Shown here: positions 33,394 through 42,808 of the stretch, in pieces
How positions within the stretch are numbered: position 1 is the first letter of the stretch
Layout of the letters: each line of letters opens with the position of its first letter
Origin: Clostridia bacterium
GTDB taxonomy: Bacteria > Bacillota > DTU025
Assembly: GCA_034926675.1 (NCBI GenBank)
Contig: JAYFQW010000046.1
Coordinates: 1 to 52,760 of the forward strand
DNA: 52,760 nt
Reading direction: 5' to 3'
Made by a program: the position numbers and the translations under genes
The notes under the pieces: generated by a model
What the model saw: only the letters and a program-made list of their open reading frames with translations
Database searches by the model: none
What the model was told of the DNA's origin: nothing

Positions 33394-34590
33394 ATGAAGA
33401 AGTTCTGGCTTTCGGTCTCGGCGTGCCTCGTCGCTCTTCTCCTAGTGACCATCCCCGGCACGATCATCGCCGCGCCAGTGCCTGGCATAACTGCTGACCA
33501 AGTCCTAATTGGGGCATTCCAGGATCAGTCCGGGCCGGCTGCTGTCGTTGGCATCAACATGCGTAAGGGCATGGAGGCCTACTTGAACTGGATCAACGCC
33601 CAGGGCGGCGTCAATGGCAGGAAGATCAAGCTCATCGTGGAGGACGACGGGTTCCAGGCATCCCGTTCAATCGCCGCCACAAAGAAGCTCGTGGAGCAGG
33701 ACAAGGTGTTCGCGCTCGTGGGCACTCTGGGGACTCCCGGATTGGCTGCGACTATCGACTACATCGTGGAGAAGGACGTGCCCTCGATCTATCAGGGGAG
33801 CGGCATTTCGTCTCTTGCGTACCCTCCCAAGAAGCAGTTCTTCCCGGTCCAGCCCAACTACATCAGTGAAGGCCGCATCATCGCCCAGTACGTGGTTGAG
33901 CACCTCAAGCACAAGCGGATCGCGGTTGCGTGTGAGCAGACCGATATCGGATCCCAGGGCCTTCGCGGCGTGAAGGACCAGCTTTCCAGGTACAACATGG
34001 AGCCTGTGGAGGTCGTCAACTTCGGCGCCGCCGACGTGGACTTCAGCTCTCAGATCCTCAAGCTGATCAAGGCCAAGCCTGAGTCGGTCATCATCTACTC
34101 AACCCTGAAGCCGTGCGCCGGTCTCCTGAAGCAGGCGGCCACGATGGGCCTGAATGCCCAGTTCCTGACCACTTACGTCAACGCCGATCCCGTTCAGATG
34201 CCTGCCCTCGCCGGCGAGGCGTGCGTGGGCCTGATCGCCCCAGGATGGGTGCCCGTGCTCGGAAACGACGCCGATTCCGCCAAGTACCTTGAGATCTATC
34301 AGAAGAGCTTCCCGAAGGAGATGCCGAGCGCCTTCGCCGCTGCCGGTTTCATTGCGGCTGAAGTCTTCACCGAGGGCCTGAAGCGGGCCGGCAACAACCC
34401 CACCCGAGAGGGACTCATTGCAGCAATGGAGACCTTCAACGATTGGGACGGCATCATGGCAAAGGGAATCACCTACACCCCAGAGTTCAGGTCAGGCAAG
34501 GCTTCGATGTACTTCATGAAGTTCATGAAGCCCAAGTTCGAGCAGGGTTCAGTCGAGGTCATCTCCGAGTGGATCAAGCTGAAGATATGA
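33394..34590 (+). CDS. livJ: Liv-type ABC transporter substrate-binding protein LivJ (second system)
   Basis: 398 residues. Signal peptide MKKFWLSVSACLVALLLVTIPGTIIA, mature DQVLIGAFQDQSGPAAVVG, INAQGGVNGRKIKLIVEDDG and YQGSGISSLAYPP. The signal peptide and the GGAGG eight bases upstream fix the start at 33394. It is last in the operon, 51 bases after livF, and is followed by a strong terminator at 34659. ABC binding proteins are usually needed in excess. Ligand unknown; the LVGTLGTPGLAAT segment resembles binding proteins of short organic acids as well as amino acids. Confidence 0.92.
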   Translation: MKKFWLSVSACLVALLLVTIPGTIIAAPVPGITADQVLIGAFQDQSGPAAVVGINMRKGMEAYLNWINAQGGVNGRKIKLIVEDDGFQASRSIAATKKLVEQDKVFALVGTLGTPGLAATIDYIVEKDVPSIYQGSGISSLAYPPKKQFFPVQPNYISEGRIIAQYVVEHLKHKRIAVACEQTDIGSQGLRGVKDQLSRYNMEPVEVVNFGAADVDFSSQILKLIKAKPESVIIYSTLKPCAGLLKQAATMGLNAQFLTTYVNADPVQMPALAGEACVGLIAPGWVPVLGNDADSAKYLEIYQKSFPKEMPSAFAAAGFIAAEVFTEGLKRAGNNPTREGLIAAMETFNDWDGIMAKGITYTPEFRSGKASMYFMKFMKPKFEQGSVEVISEWIKLKI

Positions 34591-34658
34591 CCTGGGCAAG
34601 CCTGAGCTAGGACAATTGATCTAGGGCTATCGATCTGAGACCATCGATCTGGAACTGC

Positions 34659-34699
34659 AAGGCCCGGGCGACAGGCGAGAGTCCTGCCGCCCGGGCCTT
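34659..34699 (+). terminator. Strong hairpin terminator after livJ
   Basis: AAGGCCCGGGCG (34659-34670) pairs with CGCCCGGGCCTT (34688-34699). An inner CAGG/CCTG stem extends it after a 1x1 mismatch. TTATACCTGTT follows. It lies about 70 bases after the livJ stop. Confidence 0.8.
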
Positions 34700-35037
34700 A
34701 TACCTGTTGCGATACGCTGAACCCTAAATGCGGCTCTCGGCTGTGCGGCCCGCGCTCCTGCCTAAACCGGATTCATCCCTTCTGCAAGAAGGATCTCCCT
34801 CAGCCGATCCGGGCCCGGGAGTGGCGGCTACGGCGATCACGAGGAAACCAGCCGCTGTGACCGTCACTTTTGGGGCGCTAGACGGGATGGCGCTGATGCA
34901 GGATTAGTCTGTGTGACGGTGAATGCATATTGCGGCGCGTACTACACCTAGCAGGTACGGCGCGATTGCTGCGTGATGCAGCGTGTTGCTGTGTGGTGTA
35001 ACACCTGCCCGGCTGGGCACGTTTTTGAAATCAGGTG
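34700..35037. other. Intergenic region with a possible minus-strand gene remnant
   Basis: 338 bases before the P1 peptidase gene. On the minus strand, a frame ending at 34762-34764 reads PDRLREILLAEGMNPV and stops. An adjacent shifted frame reads VTVTAAGFLVIAVAAT. Together they look like the 3' end of a decayed gene, but the family is not recognisable. No clear promoter or RNA seen. Confidence 0.3.
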
Positions 35038-36267
35038 ATGGCCTTGTCTGGCGTTCTGCCTCAAGCTCAGGAGAGGGTTCAGCCACGTCCGCGGGCCCGA
35101 GATATCGGAATACACACAGGGATACTCGAGCCAGGCGCGTACAACGCAATAACTGATGTGCCCGGGGTAATGGTGGGGCACTGTACCATTTCGAGAGGCG
35201 AGGGGAAGTTGGTCCGCGGGGAGGGGCCTGTGAGAACAGGCGTCACCGCGATACTGCCTCACGATGGGAATCTGTTTCAGGAGAAAGTGCCTGCTGCTGC
35301 CTACGTTCTGAACGGTTTCGGCAAGTCCATAGGGATCTGCCAGGTGAACGAATTGGGCAACATTGAGACGCCGATAGTGCTGACGAACACGTTGAACGTG
35401 GGGATCGTCGCCGACGCGGTCGTCGAGTGGTCACTTGGGCAGAACCCGGAGATCGGCGTGAACACCGGGACCGTCAATCCCGTGGTGGGAGAGATCAACG
35501 ATGGCAGCCTCAACGACATTCAGGGGCGACACGTTCACAAGGAAGATGTGTTTTCGGCGATACGGAACGCCTTCTCAGGGCCCGTTGACGAGGGTTCGGT
35601 CGGAGCAGGCGCCGGAAGCAGTTGCATGGGGTGGAAGGGCGGCATCGGCGCCGCGTCCAGGTTGCTTCCGGGGAAGCTGGGAGGATTCACCGTCGGCGTG
35701 CTTGTGCAGTCGAACTTCGGAGGTGTGCTCACTGTAAACGGGGCTCCTGTTGGGCGCGAGCTTGGGCGGTTTGCGTACAAGGAGTGCCTCGAAGAGAGAC
35801 TCCCGGAGAGTCCTGATGAACATCTTGAGAACGGATCGGCTGTCGGGCCGGTAGACGATGGCTCGGTGATGGTGATCATCGCCACGAATGCGCCCATGGA
35901 CCACCGCCAGCTCAGGCGGCTGGCGAAACGGGCGGGCATGGGCCTTGCCAGGACGGGATTCTTCGGCAGCAACGGCTCCGGCGACTTCTTCATTTCCTTC
36001 TCAACAGCGCAGCGAGTTCCGCACTCATCCGGCTCGGCGGTGCTAACGACTGCAGTGATGAGCAATGACGCAGTATCAGCCCTTTTCCTTGCAGTCGTGG
36101 AAGCGACGGAGGAAGCGGTGCTCAATTCCATTCTCAGAGCCACAACGGTTGTGGGGCGAGACGGAAATACCGTCGAGGCGATAAACATAGACGACTTGCT
36201 GCGGGTCATGCGCAAGTACAACACGCTGAACTGGCATGAGACTCTTCCGCCGAGGGGTCGCGCGTGA
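35038..36267 (+). CDS. P1 family peptidase (DmpA-like, MEROPS S58)
   Basis: A 409-residue self-processing N-terminal nucleophile aminopeptidase. The family acts on D- or L-amino-acid amides and small beta-peptides. Marks: NAITDVPGVMVGHCTI, RTGVTAILPH, LNGFGKSIG, VNTGTVNPVVGEINDG, GWKGGIGAASR and GVLVQSNFGG. The autocleavage site is visible as DDG|SVMVIIATNAP near residues 275-276, so the serine becomes the catalytic N-terminus of the beta chain. ATG 35038 follows a GTG directly; the ribosome site (CAGGTG) is weak, so the start is uncertain by a codon or more. It begins a run of peptide-processing genes. Confidence 0.9.
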   Translation: MALSGVLPQAQERVQPRPRARDIGIHTGILEPGAYNAITDVPGVMVGHCTISRGEGKLVRGEGPVRTGVTAILPHDGNLFQEKVPAAAYVLNGFGKSIGICQVNELGNIETPIVLTNTLNVGIVADAVVEWSLGQNPEIGVNTGTVNPVVGEINDGSLNDIQGRHVHKEDVFSAIRNAFSGPVDEGSVGAGAGSSCMGWKGGIGAASRLLPGKLGGFTVGVLVQSNFGGVLTVNGAPVGRELGRFAYKECLEERLPESPDEHLENGSAVGPVDDGSVMVIIATNAPMDHRQLRRLAKRAGMGLARTGFFGSNGSGDFFISFSTAQRVPHSSGSAVLTTAVMSNDAVSALFLAVVEATEEAVLNSILRATTVVGRDGNTVEAINIDDLLRVMRKYNTLNWHETLPPRGRA

Positions 36268-36293
36268 GAATTGGAGGTTGGGGCCACCTGGCC

Positions 36294-36795
36294 CTACTTC
36301 ACAGCCGTGATCATCGGATTGTCATCAATCGGCGCTGGCATTCCCACAACAACCTGAACTGCTGGACGCAATACCTCGTCCACCTGTTCCAGGCTGCTCG
36401 GGCGCTTCGCCTCTGGCAGATTGCTGTACAGCCGGGATGCGAATGCGCCGCCGCTGTGGTAGGGAGGACCTCCGTGAATCCGACCTCAGTGAGCCTCGCA
36501 CTCAGCTCCGTGCAGCGCATCGAGAAGGCCAGCCGTCCCCGGGGCCGTAGTCCAGCAACCCTCCGCCTTCGCCCTGAGTGGCGAGGAGGAAATCGAGTAT
36601 GTGCCCGCGGTCATTCCAGTGGGACCTGCGCGCAGTGTCGAAAGGCCGGTACACGATGGGCAACTCCCCGCCTGACTGAGATTCCATGTCATCGTAGATG
36701 AACCGCTCCGAAGTGCATTGCTCCGGCGCCAAGGTTCGCTTGATCCAATCGATTGCGTCCACTTCATCGACTCCCTCAGATGTGATAGTCCACAT
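36294..36795 (-). pseudogene. Decayed SAM-dependent methyltransferase
   Basis: The 5' part reads MWTITSEGVDEVDAIDW, YRPFD, RSHWNDRGHILDFLLATQG and LLDYGPGDGWPS, the last being the SAM-binding motif of a class I methyltransferase. It then hits TGA at 36502. The 3' part resumes in other frames: RCTELSARLTEVGFTEV, then after a further shift GPPYHSGGAFASRLYSNLPE to PMITAVK and stop at 36294-36296. The middle third of a normal protein (about 100 residues) is missing. So at least one deletion and one or two frameshifts have inactivated it. It lies on the strand opposite to its neighbours. Confidence 0.75.
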
Positions 36796-36935
36796 ATGGC
36801 AACAGGCATCTGTTCGGTATCTGCAGGGTGCTTTCCTGTCGGCGTCAGGCGCATGGGGTGGACTGCGGTTGAAGGATATGGGCTGCGCGAGTAGAACAGA
36901 CACGCAGCAGGCGAAGGGAATTGAGGTGATCCAGA

Positions 36936-37610
36936 GTGACCGGCAGAGATACATACGTAGTTGGCCGCTGGGCGTCGATAGTGGCAGCTAGCGCCGTTGC
37001 GCTGTTTGCGGCCCTTCTGGCAGTTGGCCTTACGGGTCATCACACAGAGATGCTCTCGTACGGAACATGCATCATCCTTGCGTGGGGGTTCGTGGCCATG
37101 ATGGCGTCGGTCAACAGATGGGCGCCACGCGAGAAGCGCGTGTGGAGCCAGATTAGCCTATCGTTTGCCATTATGTACGCGGTCCTGGTCAGCGCCTGCT
37201 ACTACACGCAGCTCACTGTGGTGCGCGCTGGCGCCGCGCTGCTCTCCCGCGAGGCCCTGAACCTGTTGAGCTTCAATGCCGGTTCGGTGATGTTCGCCGT
37301 CGACATGCTTGGGTATACGCTCATGGCCCTGTCCACCTGGTTCGCAGCGCCTGTGTTCACAGGGGCGAAGAACGGCCTGTGGCTATCGAGGCTGTGCACT
37401 ATCCACGGATTGCTGGCGGTTCCCACCGTCGTCTACCCATTGCTCATGTCGGCGCCGCAGGGGGAGGCCACGACCCGAGCGGTCCGCCTTGGAAGCATCG
37501 CCCTTTTGGCCTGGTGTGCTGTGTTCATACCCATACCGCTGCTTCTGGCCTCGCTGTTCGGGGGCCGGGCCGTGCGCAGAGAGGGCGGACGCGCCAAGCC
37601 GAGGGGTTGA
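36936..37610 (+). CDS. Six-helix integral membrane protein of unknown function
   Basis: 224 residues from GTG 36936 with GAGGTG seven bases upstream. About six hydrophobic helices: WASIVAASAVALFAALLAVGL, CIILAWGFVAMMASV, LSFAIMYAVLVSACYYTQL, MFAVDMLGYTLMALSTWF, LLAVPTVVYPLL and ALLAWCAVFIPIPLLLASLF. The tail is basic (RRE, then RAKPRG), placing the C-terminus in the cytoplasm. Helix spacing and YYTQLTVVR recall small DUF998-like or similar uncharacterised membrane families, but I cannot assign one. It stands alone between the methyltransferase remnant and the creatininase gene. Confidence 0.75.
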   Translation: MTGRDTYVVGRWASIVAASAVALFAALLAVGLTGHHTEMLSYGTCIILAWGFVAMMASVNRWAPREKRVWSQISLSFAIMYAVLVSACYYTQLTVVRAGAALLSREALNLLSFNAGSVMFAVDMLGYTLMALSTWFAAPVFTGAKNGLWLSRLCTIHGLLAVPTVVYPLLMSAPQGEATTRAVRLGSIALLAWCAVFIPIPLLLASLFGGRAVRREGGRAKPRG

Positions 37611-37691
37611 AAACTGATGCCTGATGTCAATACGTGCTGTCGATGCCTGATGGCGATGCATCAGCTATTCTAGCGCAGGAGGTGCTTCATA

Positions 37692-38642
37692 ATGGCAGAC
37701 CCAGGCGATATCACAATCCGGGAGTATGTGGAGATGCGCTTGCCGGAACTGACGGCGCTGGATCGCGATCACACCGTGTTTCTTATCAGCGTGAGCCCTA
37801 TCGAAGTTCATGGACCCCACCTTCCTGTAGGGACCGACGTGTTCATCTCAGAGGACTTGGTCATCCGATACGCCGTCGAGTTGCACAAGAGTCACCCGGA
37901 GCTGGCGTTCGTGAAGCTGCCTCCGCTGTACGCGGGATCAGACGCCCTTCCAGTGAAGGGGTCGCTTTCGGTGCCGGCGGCCCATGTGGAGGGCGTTCTT
38001 ACTGCGTACGGAAAGGGCCTTGCGAGGCAAGGCTTCCATTACCTGTTCGTGGCCGATAACCATGGCGGGCCGAGGCATCAGATGGCCACTGAAGCAGCTG
38101 CCAGGAGGCTGTGGCGCAATCACAGATTCTATCTGATCGACCCGTTCAACCTAGACTTTCGCTACATGGTGCAGCATGATCCGGGTTTTATGAAGAAGAC
38201 CGGCTTGGGCCCTGGAGTGTGCGGTGACGACCCAGATAGCCACGCCGGGACGAACGAGACATCCCTGATGCTTGCATCATGCCCGGAGCGGGCGCCCGCG
38301 AACTATCGCGAGGCAGCGCCGTCGCTGCCGCCGCCGGTTAAGGGCGGCGCGGCTTTGACGGCTGGCCTTGGCAGGTTCCTGCGGGCTCTGGGCGGGCGTG
38401 TTCTCGGACAGGACCTTGAGCACCTGGCCAACACCTTGGCCTGGGTGAGCGATCCCAACATGGTTCCATACATGGGCGATCCGAGCAGGGCGACGCGCGA
38501 GGCTGGCGAGGCAATGATCGCCGCACGGGTGAAGGTAGCCACAGAACTCTTCGAGCGCGCTCTTGCTAGCGGAGGCGCTGACCCTGTGCATATCGCCCCC
38601 ATGCTATGGGGCATACGATTGATGCGGCGGCTGCCGGAGTAG
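37692..38642 (+). CDS. Creatininase-family amidohydrolase
   Basis: 316 residues. The metal-binding motifs of the creatininase family are intact: PIEVHGPHLPVGTDV (Glu, His and Asp ligands, residues 36-50), VADNHGGPRHQ (residues 120-130) and GDDPDSHAGTNETSL (His and Glu). Members hydrolyse cyclic or linear amides (creatinine, or formamides of the ArfB/MftE type). MftE of the mycofactocin pathway is a peptidase of this fold. AGGAGG lies about nine bases before ATG 37692. Near TldD/E and DmpA it may belong to peptide turnover; the substrate is not predictable. Confidence 0.88.
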   Translation: MADPGDITIREYVEMRLPELTALDRDHTVFLISVSPIEVHGPHLPVGTDVFISEDLVIRYAVELHKSHPELAFVKLPPLYAGSDALPVKGSLSVPAAHVEGVLTAYGKGLARQGFHYLFVADNHGGPRHQMATEAAARRLWRNHRFYLIDPFNLDFRYMVQHDPGFMKKTGLGPGVCGDDPDSHAGTNETSLMLASCPERAPANYREAAPSLPPPVKGGAALTAGLGRFLRALGGRVLGQDLEHLANTLAWVSDPNMVPYMGDPSRATREAGEAMIAARVKVATELFERALASGGADPVHIAPMLWGIRLMRRLPE

Positions 38643-38681
38643 CGAGCAATGGCTCGGGTCACGGAGGATTGAGGACGGACA

Positions 38682-41315
38682 ATGCAGATACGGTTCCTGG
38701 GGGGCGCACGGGAAGTCGGCGCCTCGTGTGTGCTTGTGACGACTGCTGCGGGGCGCAACATACTCCTGGACTGCGGTGTTAGGGTGAACGAGGAAGGCAC
38801 GGGGATGCTCCCGAACCTAGAGCCCTTAAACGACGTGACCATCGACTCCATAATCATCTCCCACGCGCACCTCGACCACTGCGGCGCTCTGCCCGTGGTC
38901 GCGAAGCTGTCGCCCGGAACCTGGGTGCATGCAACGAACGCCACGCGCGACATCGCCAAGGTGATGCTGTACGATGCGATCAAGGTGGCGGAGTTCAGGG
39001 AGGGGCTAAGCCTCTACGATGACAGCGACGCGGAGCGAGCCCTCGATGCCACAATGACCCATGGATACGGCGCTTCATTTGAAGCCGCTCCTGGAGTGCA
39101 GGCCATGTTTCTGCCGGCCGGGCACATACTAGGGGCTGCGGCGGTGCTGCTCCAGATGGATGAAGGGACTCTCCTGTACACTGGCGACTTCACCACGTTC
39201 GAACAGGAGACCGTGGGGATGCAGAAGTTCAGCCATGGTCTGCGGCGGGGCGTGGATGTCGTGATCACCGAGGCTACGTACGGATCGCGGTTACATGCGC
39301 CGAGGGTGCAGGAGGTTCAGAGGCTACTGGATGCGATAGGCGCTGCAGCCGAAAACGGCGGTCGCACCCTGATTCCCGCCTTCGCACTTGGGCGCGCTCA
39401 GGAGATCATCCTTGCCCTCCGCAATTACATCCGCAGGACGAAGAAGAAGATCCCCGTGTACGTCGATGGGCTGATCAGGAATGTGAACCTCGTATTTGAG
39501 CGGAATCCGAACTATCTCGCCGAGAGGTACAAGAGGGAAGTCCTCCGAGGGGATGATCTGTTCTACACAAATGGCATCGAGGCTATCGACAGCAAAGCCA
39601 AGCGCGACAAGATCCTAGCGTCAAATGGACCGTGGGTCGCCATCGCAAGCTCGGGCATGCTCACCGGAGGCGTGTCGCCCATCTACGCCGAGAGAATCGT
39701 GCAGGATTCCGGAAACCTTCTTGCCATAGTGGGCTACCAGGATGAGGAGTCGCCAGGACGGAAGCTCCTAGATCTTGCTGCTAAGCCCGAGGTGGATCGG
39801 AAGGTGGTGCTGAACGGTTCGGAGCGCCAAGTGAAGTGCAAAGTGGAGGGCTTCGGGCTGTCGGCCCACGCGGATTCGTTCGGGATAGTCGCATCAGTGA
39901 AAGCCTTGCAGCCACGATTGGTTCTGGTAAATCATGGGAGCGACGAATCGCTCTCGGCCCTCGCGGAATCCCTTGCGGATCAAATGCCAGAGGCGCGAGT
40001 TGAGATCGCAGCGGTTGGGCAGGCGCACGAGTATGCTCCTTCCCAATCGACAGGTGCGGGCAGGTCGGATGGGCCGCAACTAGGCGTGCCGAGCGCCTCG
40101 AGAAGATACTCGCTGAACCCGCATGTGCAGGAGATTGCTCTTGATAGGGAGGACCATCTTGATCCAACAGAGCTTTGGCGTCATCTTCTGGCCAACGGAG
40201 TGGGCGGAACGGCAGTGACGGTTGGGGACCTGCTCACTGTATGGCATGGCCGGCGCGAACTGGGCGACGACGAGAAGCAGCAGTTCCGACAGGCAGTGCG
40301 CGATGATCGGCGCTTCATGCCCGCCGCTGGCAATCCCAACTTGGTGCACGTGCTCACAGAGGCTGAGTACACTGATGCGGTCACGCCTCACCCCATGGAG
40401 CAGAACGCCGCCAGGTCCCTAGTGCAGGAACGGCTTGGCCGATGCGGCTTGCAGAGGCTGGGGTTCGGAAGCGATGGGACGATCACTCTCTACTTTCCCA
40501 CCCCGGAGTACGCGAAGCGATGCGCCGATATCATTGAGCGTATCCGGGACGAGACCGTCAGGAAGGTGGATGTGGCCCAGACTGTCAACGCTGAGTTCAT
40601 CAAAGCGAAGCTGAGATCGGAACTTGCCGCTGGTTTTGGCTTTTCGCTTGAACGGGACCCTTCCTTCCAGGGCGACGTGGTTACGGTCAGATTGCCCGAG
40701 TCATGCGACGGCGACCCTCGAAGCGGGCTCACCCTGGAGGACTACATAGCGGCCTTCGAGGACGAAACAGGGCTCAAGCTGATATTCAGGAGCGATGGAA
40801 CGCTCCAGGATGCCCAGTCGGCTCTGGGCGCGGCAGGCGCGGCAAGCGCGGCAGCCGATGATGTGACGGTGACGGTCGCGGCGTCGGCTGCGGTGGCCGC
40901 ACCGATCACTGGCAACTTCCCGAGGCTCGAACAGAATGTGGCCAAGGGTGCGGTTGAGGAGGCCTTCGCGAGCCGGCCTCACAGGCCCAAGGTGGGAATA
41001 TACCGCGAGGAAGGTGTCCTGGCGCTATCGTTTGTCAGCCCGCAGGTGGGGCATAGGTACGACGGCCTTCTACAGGAACTTGAGCGGACCACCGGTTGGC
41101 GCCTGCAGGTGCAGGCGAGTGTGAGGGTGAACGAACTGGCCGAGGCGGCAAGGAGCCTGCTGCGCGCTCGGGGGATGGGCGATATGAAAGTTGGAGTATT
41201 CGAGGGGTACGCAGAGGCCAGGAGCTCTGTGCATATCGACGACGACACGGCCTCGGCGCTCAATGAGGAATACCGGCGGCAGACAGGATTCGAGCTGCGG
41301 TTCAGAAGGGTCTGA
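38682..41315 (+). CDS. Beta-CASP metallo-beta-lactamase nuclease with a long C-terminal extension
   Basis: Residues 1-440 form an MBL/beta-CASP RNA-processing nuclease of the CPSF73/Ysh1-like class: LGGAREVGASC, HAHLDHCGALP (zinc HxHxDH), PAGHILGAAA, TGDFT, TEATYGSR, ASSGMLTGG, GLSAHADSFG and NHG. Usual bacterial members end around 450-540 residues; this one has 877. Residues 470-877 are not recognisable. They contain several alpha/beta units ending in similar strands (DETGLKLIFRSDG, RTTGWRLQVQAS and RQTGFELRFRRV), with an Ala-rich insert (about 710-745), so they may be tandem RNA-binding domains of KH type (inference). Starts 40 bases after the creatininase gene. Confidence 0.85.
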   Translation: MQIRFLGGAREVGASCVLVTTAAGRNILLDCGVRVNEEGTGMLPNLEPLNDVTIDSIIISHAHLDHCGALPVVAKLSPGTWVHATNATRDIAKVMLYDAIKVAEFREGLSLYDDSDAERALDATMTHGYGASFEAAPGVQAMFLPAGHILGAAAVLLQMDEGTLLYTGDFTTFEQETVGMQKFSHGLRRGVDVVITEATYGSRLHAPRVQEVQRLLDAIGAAAENGGRTLIPAFALGRAQEIILALRNYIRRTKKKIPVYVDGLIRNVNLVFERNPNYLAERYKREVLRGDDLFYTNGIEAIDSKAKRDKILASNGPWVAIASSGMLTGGVSPIYAERIVQDSGNLLAIVGYQDEESPGRKLLDLAAKPEVDRKVVLNGSERQVKCKVEGFGLSAHADSFGIVASVKALQPRLVLVNHGSDESLSALAESLADQMPEARVEIAAVGQAHEYAPSQSTGAGRSDGPQLGVPSASRRYSLNPHVQEIALDREDHLDPTELWRHLLANGVGGTAVTVGDLLTVWHGRRELGDDEKQQFRQAVRDDRRFMPAAGNPNLVHVLTEAEYTDAVTPHPMEQNAARSLVQERLGRCGLQRLGFGSDGTITLYFPTPEYAKRCADIIERIRDETVRKVDVAQTVNAEFIKAKLRSELAAGFGFSLERDPSFQGDVVTVRLPESCDGDPRSGLTLEDYIAAFEDETGLKLIFRSDGTLQDAQSALGAAGAASAAADDVTVTVAASAAVAAPITGNFPRLEQNVAKGAVEEAFASRPHRPKVGIYREEGVLALSFVSPQVGHRYDGLLQELERTTGWRLQVQASVRVNELAEAARSLLRARGMGDMKVGVFEGYAEARSSVHIDDDTASALNEEYRRQTGFELRFRRV

Positions 41316-41431
41316 GGCACTCGTGAAACCTGGCCCTGCACTGCCTGCCGATCACAGGGATCCGTCCAGGTATGCCGTGACCTCACTGATCTCGCCAAGG
41401 GCGCAGATTTCATTTCAAGGAGGGCGATTGA

Positions 41432-42808
41432 ATGCTCGACCTTCTCAGAAAGGTGCTTGCCGGGAGTTCCGGCTATGTCGAGATCCGGCGCCACAAGCGG
41501 GTGCAGACGGCCGTCGATGCCAGGAATGGCGCCCTTTTTCGTGTGGAACGGAAGACCCAGGCCGGAGCTGGGGTGAGATGCCTGGTGGATGGCTGCTGGG
41601 GATTTGTGTCTACTACCGAGGTCACCGAGGATGGGCTTCGGAAGGCGATCTCAGAGGCTCAGGAGGCAGCGCGAGCGGGGTCACTGCTCAGGCGCGAAAA
41701 GGCCGTCCTGGCCCCTGCCAAGCTTGCCAAGGGGGATCTGGAATATTACAACTCGGTGGGCCAGCCAGGGATCGCGGAGATCATCGGAGTCGTGATGGAT
41801 ACGGAGAGGCGGATGCGCGAACGCTCGCCGTTGGTTGTTGGGAGCATTGTGAGGTACAACCAGTATGAAGACGAGAAGTACATCGCCGCCTCGGACGGGG
41901 CGGCCGTTCATATTCGCGACAACAAGCCCAGCTTCCATATTTCGGCCACTTGTGCCCGCGATGGTAAGCTGGAGATGGCCACCGAGACGTGTGGGGTTAC
42001 CGGTTCGTGGAAAGACCTGATCCGGAAGGCAAGCCCCGAGGCGCTCGCGGATAAGGCGGTGGAGCTTGCAGTTGGCAAGCTCGATGCCGGTTACGCGCCT
42101 GGCGGCCTGTACACTGTGATCCTAGACCCGATGCTCGTGGGCGTGTTGTCCCATGAGGCCATAGGCCACACTGTTGAGGCGGATTTCGTGCTCAGCGGCT
42201 CGGCGGCTCGAGGGAAGATCGGCCAGAAGGTCGCTTCGGAGCTGGTCACCATGGTTGACGATGGCACTCTGGCTGGGGCGTCCGGCATGGTTCTGGCTGA
42301 CGACGAGGGCGTGGCTGGTCAGCCCACTGTCATAATCGATAAGGGCATCCTCAGGGAGTATCTGCACGACCGTGAGACGGCCGCTTCCTTCGGCGCGGAG
42401 CCTCGCGGGAACTCCCGAGCCTTCACCTATCGAGATCAGCCCATTATCAGGATGACGAACACCTTCATACAGAGCGGATCAGGGAACCTGGATCAGATGA
42501 TAGCCGAGATAGACCATGGGCTCCTTCTCAAGGGACTGGGCCAGGGCGGACAGGCCGATTCGACGGCGGAGTTCATGTTCGGCGTGGCCGAGGCCTACAA
42601 GATCAGCCACGGCAAGGTCGGGCAGATGGTCAAGGGGATAAGCATCTCTGGCCAGGCGTTCGAAGTGCTGCAGAGCGTGGATGCGGTCTCGTCCGATTTC
42701 GAGATGGCCATGGGCGCCGGACACTGCGGGAAGTGGCAGCCTGCCAAGGTCGATGCCGGCGGACCATACCTGCGCTGCCGGGTCACCATTGGAGGCCAAC
42801 ATGAGTAG
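41432..42808 (+). CDS. tldD: TldD-type metalloprotease subunit
   Basis: 458 residues. It carries the zinc motif SHEAIGHTVEAD (HExxxH, residues about 239-244), GTLAGASGMVLADDEGV and PRGNSRAFTYRDQPIIRMTNT, all typical of TldD. The C-terminal GSDFEMAMG-like metal loop reads SSDFEMAMGAGHCGK. TldD and TldE form a heterodimer that degrades unfolded peptides and trims leader peptides of modified peptides such as microcin B17. CAAGGAGGG lies about seven bases before ATG 41432. It overlaps tldE by eight bases. Confidence 0.92.
   Translation: MLDLLRKVLAGSSGYVEIRRHKRVQTAVDARNGALFRVERKTQAGAGVRCLVDGCWGFVSTTEVTEDGLRKAISEAQEAARAGSLLRREKAVLAPAKLAKGDLEYYNSVGQPGIAEIIGVVMDTERRMRERSPLVVGSIVRYNQYEDEKYIAASDGAAVHIRDNKPSFHISATCARDGKLEMATETCGVTGSWKDLIRKASPEALADKAVELAVGKLDAGYAPGGLYTVILDPMLVGVLSHEAIGHTVEADFVLSGSAARGKIGQKVASELVTMVDDGTLAGASGMVLADDEGVAGQPTVIIDKGILREYLHDRETAASFGAEPRGNSRAFTYRDQPIIRMTNTFIQSGSGNLDQMIAEIDHGLLLKGLGQGGQADSTAEFMFGVAEAYKISHGKVGQMVKGISISGQAFEVLQSVDAVSSDFEMAMGAGHCGKWQPAKVDAGGPYLRCRVTIGGQHE

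Noticed and set aside
36486-37043. 185-codon minus-strand frame as an intact gene
   Set aside because: The methyltransferase similarity is split across several frames here, so the long frame is not the native one.
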